From Ophiura sarsii (taxonomy: Eukaryota > Echinodermata > Ophiuroidea > Amphilepidida > Ophiuridae): a stretch of DNA of 64,000 nt. The position numbers and the translations under genes were made by a program. Position 1 is the first letter of the stretch, and every line of letters starts with the position of its first letter. The DNA is taken from NCBI GenBank assembly GCA_035610835.1, contig CM069452.1, positions 6,290,171-6,354,170 of the forward strand, written 5' to 3'. This document shows, piece by piece, positions 22,552 to 35,362 of this stretch. The notes under the pieces are model-generated. The model worked only from the letters and a program-made list of their open reading frames with translations. It did not search any database and was not told the origin of the DNA.

Positions 22552-24527
22552 CTACAGGTAAGAAAGAAGTTTGTTTCATTACTTTTTAAAGGTCCTTCCG
22601 TTTGAAAGATCTTATTGTTTTCATATACATTTAATATACAAATACAACATGGTGCTGACACAGCAGTCCTGCCAAATTAGGAAATATGTGGAATGTTTCC
22701 GAATCTGGATTATTTTGCCAGTGGTTATATTTTGTGAACTTAAAATAGCCTACATCAGCATGTTCAGTGAGGTGGATACTTAGTTTTATCAAATCAAAAT
22801 CATAACCACGTATCATAACAAATAAATTCCTATTTTTGTGGTATATATTTTCGCGATTCTGACCCTCCAGTTATATTCGCGAAATTAAATAAATCGCAAA
22901 ATTAAGTATAGTTTTTTGCCTCGAGTTTTACTCGATAACTCGAGCTCAGACCCCGGCTGAGACGAACAATTGTGTATGCTTTTCAGATTAATTTTAGCAA
23001 TTTGAATTTTGACCCGCTTTATCGCGCCCATTTTGTCATTGGTGCCTTCAAGGATTCCGCCCACACTTTCGCGAGGGAGACACCACCACTAAATTTAAAA
23101 TCAAATGACCTTCAAAGAAGACAAATCCACTGAGAAACGAACCTTCGCTCTTACACGGTCACCAGTGGTCACGGGATCACTAACTATGACCTTACTAGTA
23201 GCTAGTGATTATAAGTGGCAAGTAAAACTACAAACTGAGAAAAGTACCCTTTTCTGTTCTCTAGTGTCTCCATTTTCTATATAAATTAGCTGCTTAATAT
23301 ATTGATTAGTCCTTGAATAAACATCAAATCAAGTGAAACTGATTATTGATGATAGTATATTGTTCAAAGAAATCAATTACACATGAAGAAACAAAATCGT
23401 ATTTTAGCCCTCTATTTTTGTCACCATCCCCCTTTATAGGAAACCTCACTATAAGCATTTTATTTTAGCCTAGATGTCAAACTGTAACAAAAAAACACAT
23501 TTATTGTCTTTGGATGACGGTCTACTGTTACAATCTCATGACTTGATTTCTACATCATCCCGCTACATATATCATACCTATACATAGTACACGTCCCCCA
23601 GTACCAAAAACTGCATGATACGTAATATCGCTGGGAGTAACTGCTCGCATAGGATTGTTGATACGCCTGGCTGAATGCTTCTCTGGATGAACATACTCTA
23701 AACAGCATAGAAATATTTGGACAATCTTATATAAATATTGATTGGAAATACATCATGATGCCCATCTGTGTAAAGTGATGTATTTTCATTTTAAAGTCCC
23801 CTCCTCCATAACATAATATTAAAGATATTCAGTAGTGTCGTATCGATATGTGAAGGTAAAAACGGTAATACCGAGGGTAGGTGCGTGGGAGCAATATACA
23901 CTCCTCAAAAAGTAACTTACCCGGTAATAAATACGCTCTTAACTCCGAATAAAAACTATACCTCCTACGTAAAAATAATAGATTATAAACGTGTAAAGAC
24001 TTTTCTTCTCTTTGCTTTGAGATATTATTACGCGTGAAGAATATTAACATGGCTAGCCTATGTGTCCAAAACCAAAACAAAGTTCGTTTCTCATTTTAGC
24101 ATTTTGTACTTCTACAATCAGCCTCGGTGTCGCAATACGCAGATTATTGATTAACTGGTAGCTGACCGGTCGATAGTAAGATAATATGAGGATGGTGTAT
24201 GCTTCAATTGATCAATGTAGCTCATACACACTCCTGTCACACTATCCTGCGTGAAGAAGAACAAAATGATAACAAAACAACTTTTGTTTGTTTTATTCTT
24301 TTCGGTGTAGCGTTCTTAAAAAGTTATCCGATCTTCACCTGTAATATCTCTAATTGAAGAGGAAACATTTTGTTTAGAAGTTAAATAATTTACGTAGGAA
24401 CTATAGTTTTGGAGTTAGGGTTAGAGTCCACTCTTAAAAGAGCGGTTACTTTTTTTGAAGACTGTTGTGCAATTTTACGAACAAATTTGAATCTGTTGGT
24501 CTTGCCAAGTCGCAAATATTATGACTA
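22552..24527. other. No recognised feature
   Basis: Upstream side of the EMI exon. I looked for the first half of the EMI domain and a signal peptide on the minus strand and could not support either. Confidence 0.4.
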
Positions 24528-24735
24528 CAGGGTGTCTAAAAAAAGCCGTGCACGTGTTTACCCAACTTATTGACCATGAACTTCTAAAATTTGGTGTAAG
24601 AATTGTATACATAGTGATAGACCAAACGCTTAGCTTTCATATGCCGTTTATTTCATCTAATTTGGTTTTGTCAATCCTGAGATATGATCAATTAACTAAA
24701 GCTACCTAAAATCGACGTTGTGCCACTTTTACAGA
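24528..24735. repeat. Partial copy of the same dispersed repeat, opposite orientation
   Basis: Starts ACAGGGTGTCTAAAAAAAGC and runs to the GTCGATTTT / GTGGCAC block, about 200 bp, inverted relative to the copies at 20125 and 25130. Confidence 0.75.
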
Positions 24736-25129
24736 AAGAATAAGCATTAAAACTCTCGTCCTCCTAATGGAGGGTGGTCGCCGATTGCGCTAGAACGCAA
24801 AGAACAGTGACCTAGGGCGTCTAGGTGATCGCTTTTACATCCCCTGCGCTCATTTTGACGATAACAAATTGAGGCTGCCACCTTTACCCGGGGGTAGGGT
24901 AAGCCGTCAAAGTCCGATAGTAGGGGGGTGGTTGCCACCTTACAATTTTTTTAAATCGTAATTTTGAAAAATATTTTAATTGTATGGTCCTGAATTATTT
25001 TAGCATAGGCCTATGTTAGAAACACCATTTCCCTCACTTATAAGCAAAAAACCGGGTGAAATTCCGATATTTAGCGCTTTTTTGGCGAAGATTTCTATGA
25101 TATTTCACTGTCCAGCGAATACGGCGGGA

Positions 25130-25945
25130 TTTTGAGGTCGGCCATGTTTGGTGACGTCATTGTGACGTCATGCGTGGGATGTTTGTACTTGTTTTGGTAT
25201 GTATGGATAGAGTGAACCTCTAGCTCAGGCTTTCTCAACTATATTTACTGATGCGCCACATTTTAGTAACCAACTTGTTAAAGCTCCATGGTCATATTTT
25301 TTAGAATTTACAATGGCAAAATTCCCTTCACAAAATATTTTAACATAATATGTACGCAACATAATAACTAATATTACTCTTTTGAGGGCACATGCGCGCA
25401 TAGCGCGCAAACAATTGCTGTCTTTATACATCTGACCGTCATATGAGGCCTATGAAATATGGCTATATCATGATATGATTTATTTTTAAAACAAATTTTA
25501 ACCACTCTCGCGCCACTTAGGATGCCTTGATGCGCCACAAGTGGCGCGCGCGCCACCATTTGAGAATGCCTGCAGTCTAGCTATAGCATGGTACCCAAAT
25601 AAGCATACTCTGCATTTCGGATTGGATTTTTTTAGGGGGTGGTAAACCTACCCCCCCCCCCCCCCCCCCCCCGACCCCCCCCCCCCCCCCCCCTCCCCCT
25701 CTCCGGACTAACCCTTTCTATTCATTGCACACTGTAAAGTGGCACAACGTCGATTTTAGGTAGCTTTAGTTAATTGGTCATATCTCAAGATTGACAAAAC
25801 CAAATCAGATAAAATAAACGGAATATGAAAGCTAACTGTTATGTCTATCAATATGTATGCAATTGTTACACTAAATTCTATAAGTTCATGGTCAATAAGT
25901 TGGGTAAACACATGCACGGGTTTTTTTGAGACACCCTGTATAGAC
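25130..25945. repeat. Dispersed repeat with paired TGACGTCA sites, copy 2
   Basis: Second copy of the repeat at 20125..20565, interrupted by a hAT-like insertion at 25226..25572. It ends with a mariner-like GACACCCTGTATAG. Confidence 0.75.
25226..25572. mobile_element. hAT-like MITE
   Basis: The ends are CAGGCTTTCTCAA and the complement of CAGGCATTCTCAA. The element is 347 bp, with GCGCCACA-rich subterminal repeats. Flanks CTCTAGCT and GTCTAGCT agree at 7 of 8 positions. The uninterrupted site is seen in the repeat copy at 20125..20565. Confidence 0.75.
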
Positions 25946-26713
25946 GTAATGAACTGCTTCACATTATTAACTTGATTGTTTAATTTGAGTGGATTTTTGT
26001 ATTTCTATATATCTCACCCGTTAGATGTGCTGCATGCTCCATCGCTCATTTCCACAGAACCAAGAACTATTATCAATAGGCACCACCACATGGTGATATC
26101 TCTGTGGGGTGAAATACGAGCGTTTAGCTGGATTGAAATTATAATTAATTAAGTGATGTTAGGTAATTAATCTGCGACATTTTATTTTGAAAATACTCGG
26201 CTTGGCTCTAGAGTAGGATTCTACGGAAGCATCTCACCATGTCGACTTCAAGAAACTTATCAAATCGTCATAGTGAGATATATTATGTACTATCTTGCCT
26301 AGTCCACTTAATGGCGAGATATTACTCGCCAAGTCGACTTCACAAAATTAAAGTACGGAAAAATGTTGAACACAGATTTTCGAAAACATGGATAACCATC
26401 ATAATCCATAACGTACAGTAATTGGTAAGAAATCGATCGAAGATCTGGTGAGAATGTAGGTTTTCAATCCGGAGTCGCTTGATTGTAGAAAACTGTTTTT
26501 TGTTTTGTTTTTTTAAATCCTTGAAATTCGAACGACATTTTTTAGAGAATCAAAGTGTTTTTTTAATCGGGAATTAATAGTTTTCAATCGAAGTCGCGAA
26601 CGGAAAAAAACCTTGGATTATCAATTAACTGAAAATTGGGCACTCCGGCGTGCGAATCCACCGCCACCCCCCCCCCCCCCCCCCCCCACACGTAGTTAAT
26701 ATATAAATAAGGG

Positions 26714-26862
26714 TTGCGGAAATGAATTTATTACATTGAGCTTCATCCCGTAGTTAAATTGTAACTACAGAAACGTTAAGGGAGTCGTTAAGGGTTAAGT
26801 GTTACGGAAATAAATACATTACATTTAACTTTATGCCGTAGTTAAATTGTAACTACAGAAAC
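26714..26862. repeat. Direct duplication of about 60 bp
   Basis: Two copies (about 26714..26775 and 26803..26862) sharing CCGTAGTTAAATTGTAACTA and neighbouring bases, next to a 21-base poly-C run at 26667..26687. Confidence 0.7.
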
Positions 26863-27736
26863 AATATTGCCTCCGGCGTAGAGACCAATGTAGGCAAATA
26901 GCATTGTGTCTGCTAGTTTTAAAGACGGAAATTGACAGCGTGTCCCAGAAAAGTGGGTCCATAAAGCTAAGGGCGAGCCGATAATGTTGTCAATAATCTG
27001 AACTACATTTGTAATTATTATACAGGGTATTACGTATGTCCTTTTACTGTGTAATTTCATACTAATCCCAAATCTATTTTTTGAGATTTTGTTGAAGAAA
27101 ACATACCACAAACCATACCCCCAACACATTGCATAATCCAACCATCAAGACCATGCGATGCATTTGCTGTTCGGTCTCTATGGCCCAGTCACACTGATGC
27201 GAATAGAGCTACGTGTGCCCGACGTTTTTGGATATTGGGTGTGCGTTCGTGTAAGTTGTCATTCGCTCGTGTTCGTCAGCTGTTCGGCCATATACGTCCA
27301 GCCCATCTGTTCGTTTTAATCACCGGTAAATCAACCTGTTAGCTTCTCCATATTTGGCAAAGTCCATACTATATACGCTCAATATTCATGGGTCATTGGA
27401 GACATCCCACGTGACCGGCCGCAGCACGCTAGGCATACGTTGGGTATTCGTTTGGCATAAGTTGTATTCGTTATCGGTTCGTAATGGGGCAATCACATGT
27501 ATCCGTGTGAGCTGGGCGGCCCCTTACCGTCTTATAAAGTCCAACACGGTGAACGTCATCAAACTGCCCTGTATAAGCTGAGCGCTCAAGCTCGCCGCTT
27601 CGCTCACATTCCGGGAATCTCTGTAAAATACATTTGTACTCACATGTATCCGTGTGAGCTGGCCGGCCCATTACCGTGTGAAAAATTGGTGCAGACGGTG
27701 GCACACGGTGATGTCACACGGTGGGCCGTTTCCCGT

Positions 27737-28398
27737 CCGTTGAACACGTTGCCGGGGACATTGCCGGCCATCCGCGCCCGGCAGGAAGTTTGACCATTCT
27801 CAAAACTCTTGCCGGGTGAGTAAAAGCGGCGGCAAACGGTGAGAGCCCGGTTTGAGGACGGTATACAGACGGCGCACCCGTTTCGCGCCCATTCGCAGGG
27901 CGGTTAATGGTAGGCGGCCACCTTACCGTCTAATAGAAACGGCCTCATACAGGTCTAGCTTACCGGTCTCACCGTGTCCTCACCGTGCGCATACCACCTC
28001 CATACCGGCTCCTAACCGGTCGGAACTACTGGGTACCGGCCGAAACGTCTTGATTATATCATCAAACCGCCCTTTTAAGCTGAGCGCTCAAACTCGCCGC
28101 TTCATTTGCATTCCGGAATTCGTACGACCAACATCTATAATACTCTCTAAATGTAAAAGAACTAAACCTCACTCTTTTGAGAGCTCTAGGAGGGACGGTC
28201 GACGTCCACTACCGTCCATCACCGCCCTGCGAATGGGCGTGAAATGGGTGCGAAACGTGTGTGAAACGGGTGCGAACGGGTGTGCCGTCCTTATACCGTC
28301 TCCATACCGGGCTCCTATCGTTCGCCGCCGCTTTTACTCACCCGGCAGGAATTTTGAGCATGTTCAAACCTCTGGTGGCCGGCAAAGTCCCCTGAACG
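27737..28398. mobile_element. Nested foldback element with GCCGGC ends
   Basis: Inverted arms 27737..27920 and 28225..28398 share GAGTAAAAGCGGCGGC, CCCGGCAGGAA and ATTCGCAGGGCGG-type matches. It abuts the poly-T that marks the LINE's 3' end. Confidence 0.65.
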
Positions 28399-30199
28399 GT
28401 TTTTTTTTCTCTTTTTATTTTTTTCATCTGCTATGACAAATCAAATATACAAAAAATATATGATTACAAATCAGTTAGAATACACAATGTGTGTGGATAA
28501 CTGTTAGAGTAACATCGATAAGTAGACTATATATCGCATGAATATGGTTATTATGCATAAATACAGGATGACGTTCTAAAACATACACTAAATTACAAAA
28601 TATAATATATTTCAATTATACAAAAAGCATGTGGAAAACGTCCCATTTTTTTAGGTAGAGAGTATTCTTAAGAGATTTTTTCCACATGTGTCTTTCAGTG
28701 TTATGGTACTTAATGATATCATGTTGGATATTTTGAAATGACGGTTTTGAACCATTGCACCTATTTCTGTATACAGCAAATTTCGCAATCAACAAGATGT
28801 TATTGAGACCAGTATGTTTACTGATGGGGAATTTGCCAAAGAGAATGTCATTATCGCACAGCGAAACCTTAAGTTTACATTTACATAGTATCCATTCCTC
28901 GAGCTTTCTCCAGATGGTATTAGTAATAGGGCACATACAGAATATATGATAAATTGTTTCCTGGACCTGATAGCAAAAAGAACATCGATCGTCGCTGGAA
29001 ACCTTTATCATCTTAAGGAAGCAGTTTGTGCTCAGGATACGCTGAGTTATTCGAAACTGAAACCATCTTAACTTGATATCCCCAGTACATTTAAATGGCG
29101 CGTTGCAGATAGTTTTCCATTTGTTATCGTCGATGTACTGAAGTTTTTGCGATCATTTTAGCTTGGCTTTATTATTGGAATTGGGTAAAAGGATTTTGTA
29201 GATACGCCTACAGCCCTTTTTGTCTTTCAATAGAATATCAATGTTTATAGGAATAAATGGTTTAGCAACCGGCTTAGCATTAGTGAACAATGACACATTT
29301 CTAAAAATCTCAATAATAGTACGTCTGAGCCCATGGTACTCAAGAAAGTTAGTTCTAAGATTAACATATTTTCTCCTAAGTGCCTCCAAAGAGTAAAATC
29401 CTCCCTCTGGGTCCATGAGATCATTAATATAGAGAATGCCATTTTGAACCCAACTGGAATAGAAAACAATATTTCCACCAATATTAATCTGAGGATTGTT
29501 CCAGATACATGACCGTAGAACTTCGCTGCAATCGTTTAGCTTTTTGTGTTGCTGAAACGAATTCCAGGCAAGAAGAACTTCCTTCCAGAAGGTATTGCTC
29601 ATCTTATTAATAGAATTGGTCCACCTACTGGTACCGCAGATAAAGTTACCCATGTCCTTCAGCTGTGAGAAATGCAGAAACATGATAACAGCTTTATTGG
29701 AATTACCAGCCCTTAAAAGACGTCTAATCCATGATATTTTCAGAGCGTTGAAAAATATACCAACTTGGATCATTTTTGTACCCTCTTCGTCATAATCGCC
29801 ACACATCTGGTCCCTGCCAATCCTATCCGTTTTGCCTTTCCATATAAAATTGAAAAACATATTGTTAAGCTCATGTATCAAGTTGCAATCTGGATTGGGA
29901 ATGGCCAGAACCAGATGACTGAATCTCGAGATAAAGAGAGACTTAACCACTGCTATTCTACCCAGAACTGTCAAGTATCTCTTCGACCATTGTTTCATCG
30001 ATTTGCGAATATCTTCAACAATACTAGAGTAGTTTAATGCTGGCATCTCATGCAGATCAAGACTGAAATCAACACCGAGCATGGAGAATCTATTCCTAAC
30101 CCAGTTGAGATGACTACAAGTACTTAAATGCAGCTCCTTCCGCTTAGAGCCTATCCAAACAACATTTGTTTTATTGATATTTATACGTAACCCAAACTC
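28399..30199 (-). pseudogene. L1-like LINE, 3' part of ORF2
   Basis: Minus strand. The frame enters at about 30199 with EFGLRINI and KTNVVWIGSKRK, continues as a 309-codon stretch with WSKRYLTVLGRIAVVKSLFI, meets one TGA at 29150..29152, then continues in the same frame to RCSFCYQVQETIYHIFCMC, the C-terminal Cys-His motif of L1/Tx1-type ORF2. Plus-strand poly-T near 28399 is its poly-A tail. The catalytic RT and endonuclease are missing upstream, where a foldback element begins. Confidence 0.8.
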
Positions 30200-31124
30200 T
30201 TAGAAGGTCAGGATCAAATACATGAGTAGATTTCCGGCTCACTTTGTTTTGATCCTTTAAGGATCATTTTCGGATCGTTTTGATCCGTTTTCGGATCGTT
30301 TTGATCCGTTTCCAGATAGATATCAACAAACGGATCAAATTCACCTTGATCAACTTTGATCTGATTTCCGGATCAATTCGATGAAACAGTTCATTGGTCA
30401 ATGAGTGACTGACGTCACTCTTTCGCAAACCGATAGACGACAAGCAGACGATCTTTTGAATTCGGTCGCCACAGTTGAAACAAGGGTGAAATACCGCGGT
30501 AAGTTATCCAGTCTAATCTGTAAAATGTTACATGATTTTGTCGGTAAAGTAGTTTTATTTTTTATGTTTGAACATGCTCTATTCTTGTGAACAAATTTCT
30601 TGTACCTGACCAATGCCATCAGTACGATTTTCGGTCAAAATGCTCCTCACAAAATGTCACGATCACTGCGATGTACTAGGCCTACACGATGTAGTAAGCT
30701 TACTGCACTCGATATATAGTCTGCAGTGTGCACCCGGGGGTGGGGGCACTCAATCAATATTAGGTTTCAAACCAGGCTCCATCAAAAATACCCCCCTTTT
30801 TTGGCCCGGTGTCACCGAAAGACCCTTGCATGCATGCTTGTTTTTACAATCTGTCACCCGATGACCCCCTATGTTTTCACTTTTTCTTTGATTCAGTTTG
30901 ATCCTGGAGTAGGATCATAAGCTACAGGTACATCCGATTAAGGATCATTATTTTGATCCGTTTCAGTATCATTAGACAGAAATATTTGATCCCATTTCGG
31001 ATCAAACTTTTTGATCCTGCTTGTCGGATCACTTTGATCCGGAAAGGGTAAGCTCATATGTGATACCGCTTCTGGATCAAAATTGATCCTTTTCGTCTCA
31101 TATTTGATCCTGACCTTCTAAGAG
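30197..31124. mobile_element. GATC-rich foldback element
   Basis: The ends CTCTTAGAAGGTCAGGATCA and its exact complement enclose 928 bp. The subterminal regions on both sides carry many GGATCA, TGATCC and GATCCG words. It abuts the truncated 5' side of the LINE. Confidence 0.82.
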
Positions 31125-33041
31125 TGTAGAAAAAGCTAATATCACAAAGGTTATATTGAGACTATACATATTTTAACTGTTATAAATCATACGGTAACAA
31201 TCATTAATACAAAATCAAATGAGATCGTAGATCTGTGACCCGAACCATTCTATACCTCAATGCTTGTTGCGCACAGAAGAGCAGAATCGCCCGAAAGGGG
31301 ATTGCACATGTACTGCATCATGAGACCCAGAAATGTTGAGATCCCCGAGACTATCATGGTATTGAGGCAAGCATGAGATCTGTCAGTGGTATAGAGCACA
31401 AAACTAGTTGAAAATAACACTAATGTTAATGCAAATGACATGGTATCTAACAATAATAGAGAGTCAAACAAGATAACAAATCTGCGACTTGAACCATCTG
31501 TTCATATCTGCATGTAGGCGAAACAAAAGGAACCACCAAAAAGCGGGAACAATGCATACATGTAACATAGAATGGTTAAAATCACATGAGCAATATAATT
31601 AGAATGGAGAACAAACCACTCTCCCCGAGCATTGTGATCCGAGCCGTTTAAAAAGATGTCTGCAAAGCAACATGTGAACGTGTTCAACGGACGGGAAACG
31701 GCCCACCGTGTGTGCCGCCGTCCGCACCCATTTTTCACACGGTAAGGGGCCGCTCAGCTTACACGGATACATGTGATTGCCCCATTAGGGTTCGCAGGGG
31801 TGCGCTGGGCCGGGGTCTAGGAAATGTTTTGAACATGTTCAAATTTTGAGCGGGTGACAACGTAGTGATCAATACGCTATATATACGTTGAGCATTCGCT
31901 GTGTGATCGTTTGGCACGCTGGTTGAATGTACTGTTCGATCAAAACGAACAGATAGGTTGGACGTATATGGCCGAACAGCTGACGAAGAAGCAACCTATG
32001 CGAAACGTTCACCCAGCGAATGCTCAACGTATATATAGCGTATTGATCACTACGTTGTCACCCGCTCAAAATTTGGAACATGTTTAAAGTATTTCCTAGA
32101 TCCCAGCGCACCTCTGCGAACCCATGCGAACCGCTAAAATATACAACTTATTCCAAACGTGTCATAAACGAAAGACAACTTACAAATACAACACACAAAT
32201 TTGCAAAACCGTTGGGCACACGTTAGCTCTATGCGCATTGACAGGGCCATTAGGCAAGGGGTGTATACTGACAAAGGACTCGAAAATACTGAAAACAAGT
32301 ATTATAATATTAATCCAATTCATGATTTTGGTTACTTAAAATGTTATATTTATGTTTAGAAATGCTTTTAGCTGTCTTTAAATCTACGGTTCGCTACGAC
32401 AAAATTTGCTGACTAGCTCTGATGACTTAAATAAAAGGCTACCTTGATGCAACTATAATTTCCAGAGTCAAAATGGAGGAAATGGTTTTCAACCTGTTTA
32501 CACCATGGCCATCGGCTTTCAGATCTTACGTATGAGTAGGTTGTTTGCTTTATTTCGCAAGTTCTCTCTACCTTGAACGCAATTGTTTTGGACACACTGT
32601 ATAATGTTCCATAAACCTGGTGTATCCACTGTGTGTAGCCGTATCATAACACTGAACGAATGCCAATTGTTCAGTGTATTTAACACATAACACATAAAAA
32701 TGGTTTTTCTCCACACACAAAACAATATGTTAAAACCGTTGTGGATTTGGCACATATTCATAAGGAAGTACATGTATATACTTCAATAATTGAGTTTGTT
32801 CTATTAATAACTTAAAAACTACACTGTCAACCAAAAGTTCCTGAACACATGTTTATGGGGTTAAAATACTCCCAGATAATAAATTAAGATTATTATAGCC
32901 GGCCATAGCCTTGATTCAATCAAGGCGACTCTCATCACCACCCCCACCCCTGACCCACCCCACCTCCGACTCCTACCACCACATCCCACCCCGACTTCCA
33001 ACAACTACATCACCACTACGCTCGGGCCCGCTACATGAGCA

Positions 33042-33113
33042 AATGAGATTCATGAGTTGTAACTTGAGTTCATAAGTTGTCAATTACTGTAAAACTTGAG
33101 TTCATGAGTTGTA
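33042..33113. repeat. Short tandem repeat TTCATGAGTTGTAA
   Basis: Three imperfect copies of (ACTTGAG)TTCATGAGTTGTAA. Confidence 0.65.
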
Positions 33114-33782
33114 AATAACTACGGTAGAATAATATGATAATAAAATGCGGCGCCCGGTAGGCGGTAGGCGAAACGCTGCGCCTTATAGGCGGTACACACG
33201 CACACCCCTCCTGGCCGACAAAAATAAAACACGCACAAATTGGCCACAAATCTGCGAAATCTGGAAATTATAAGCAAAACTACTAAATATCTTAATCTTC
33301 AAATATTGTGCAAACTAATGTTTCAGATTTGAACTAATAAATGACAAAAATTGGCGTTACATACTCCCTCCCGCGATCTTTATTACCGTAAACAACATTT
33401 GATACCTGACGGAGTAAAGTGCATAGCACATGTACATTGTACAGCAATACATTTATACATGTTTTTACGCGATATCGCGATGACCATACGCACTGAAGGT
33501 ATGAATTTAGCCCCGCCCCAAACTATATAACGTGCGTATCGGCCGAAAACAAGCCGAAAACCAATCAAATTGCCTGTTGACGTCCACAATCCAAAATGCA
33601 AGATTATTAAATGTCATTACTCATTTATTATTTTATGTGCACTTTGAGCTTAACTGGTCTTTTATTAATCGTTATAAGTGTCCATCATTTTCCCATCATC
33701 AGCTGATTTTCTATCATAAGGTATGTTACCCCTTTGAAATTGTATATTCCAATTGATTGAGGGGCTTATGGTGGTTTGTTAA

Positions 33783-34840
33783 GGCCATGTGTTTTGAACT
33801 GACCACCCAAAAAGGGTGGCGGCGTTGCATTTTTGGTGACGAATCATCCATCTCTCTCTATTAACTCAACAACTATATGTGGTAGAGCTATGGTTTAGGT
33901 GTCATTTGAAAGCTTATTTATCTAGCTACATCGTGTGAATAAATCAGGTATTTCTATAACTGTTTGGCTGAGATATGATTGATTATACTTCGAAAGTTAG
34001 GGGTGGCGGCGGTGGCGGTGGCGGCGGTGGCGGTGGCGTCGTGTACAATCTCTATGGGGAATATAGAAAATGTTCCCAATTATACGTTCAAATTAAAATA
34101 ACTCCTCTTTTCTGTATGGTACAACCATGATTTTGCTCTCATTTTATCGATTGTTTTATATTCTATAAGTTTCTGTTTCAACAAACGTGTCAACGCTTAC
34201 GTAACAGTGTAATCACGAATCGATCGCATTGTCTTTGGCTTTTTCCCTATTCACTACACAGTAAACTTGCCCTAATTCATCGGTTTTACATACATGACTA
34301 TAACAACAAAATTATTCAACCGATTATAGCAAAATTATACATTTTTGGAAAGCTCTTGAATAGGGGAATTCAGAAATCGTGCTTAAAATAGGATAGGGTG
34401 AATAGCCAAAAAAATATATGTGTCAACTCTAATAAATTTGAAATGTAAACGTTTGTGCTCATTTACTTCCCGATGTAGTATATTTCAACAAGTTACACTA
34501 GACAACCATTATGTTCTGATGGGTAAATTGCATGAGGAACTAATATGCACAGTAAAATGATGATTGGGATAGGAATAAAAAAAATATTGAGCTTTAATCA
34601 AAATATGAAAAAAAATCGATATTTTTTTAACATTCTTAATCACAACATGTTACCATTAGGTCTTATGCAAATTCCAATCGCATATTTAGATTCCTTGTAA
34701 GATTACCGTTCAGAAAATATATACTTCTTATGGGGTAGAACAAGTAGTTATTGCGATATGCTAATTCGAATCTCAGATGTTGTAAAATGGAAAAATCTGG
34801 ACATGCAACGGTAAGGGTGGCGAGTTCAAAACACATGGCC
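33783..34840. mobile_element. TTAA-flanked non-autonomous DNA transposon
   Basis: TTAA at 33779..33782 and 34841..34844. The terminal inverted repeats are GGCCATGTGTTTTGAACT at both ends. It is 1058 bp with a (GGTGGC)n block at about 34003..34037 and no transposase. Confidence 0.82.
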
Positions 34841-35362
34841 TTAATAGATTATGAGTATGCTTGATGCATGATTAATGAATGACAACATTGGAGTTACCAT
34901 CATGGGATAAATACATTTGATAAAATACCGGTGTTTGTCACATTTGGCTTTAAAATGTGTTCACAGATCATCGGTTCAAGAGAAATTAAAAGAAAACGCT
35001 GTTGCGGCGAAAACAATTTTATTTTTATTTATTTTTTGTTTTTTATGTTACTGTTCTAGTAAAATACGATAGTTGCCTTTTGAACTTGTATTGACTTCTG
35101 GGTAGCTCAGAAAGCTCTTTTAAAACGATCGTAATGATAACATCACCATTAAGATTTGTCTCCTTATCTCATTTAATTTACTTGCAAGTGTCAGAAATAT
35201 CCATGTGTAAGGACCCGGTATTCGAAGTAACTAAGATAAAAAATAATTAAATTAATCAATTGCAAAAGACAAGCTTTTTGTGTTAATTTCATTTGTTTTC
35301 TCTGTTAACGTGTTGATTTCGTGGAAATCGAATACAAACTCATTGAGATAGTGAAGTGAGGC

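Larger units (their letters stand above)
27181..32249. mobile_element. Large composite TIR element (Harbinger-like ends) with nested insertions
   Basis: The ends at 27181 (TGGCCCAGTCACACTGATGC) and 32249 (inward TGGCCCTGTCAATGCGCATA) are inverted copies that continue with AGAGCT, ACGTGTGCCC and AACG-like matches. Flanks CTA and TTA are close to the TWA targets of PIF/Harbinger. Further inverted matches occur inside (27490..27750 with 31670..31790; 31850..31915 with 32005..32070). An L1-like LINE and two foldbacks are nested within it. Confidence 0.6.

Noticed and set aside
27852..28436. A 194-codon plus-strand open frame
   Set aside because: It lies across the inverted arms of a GC-rich foldback element and ends in LINE-tail poly-T; the Arg/Pro-rich text matches no family and follows the repeat.
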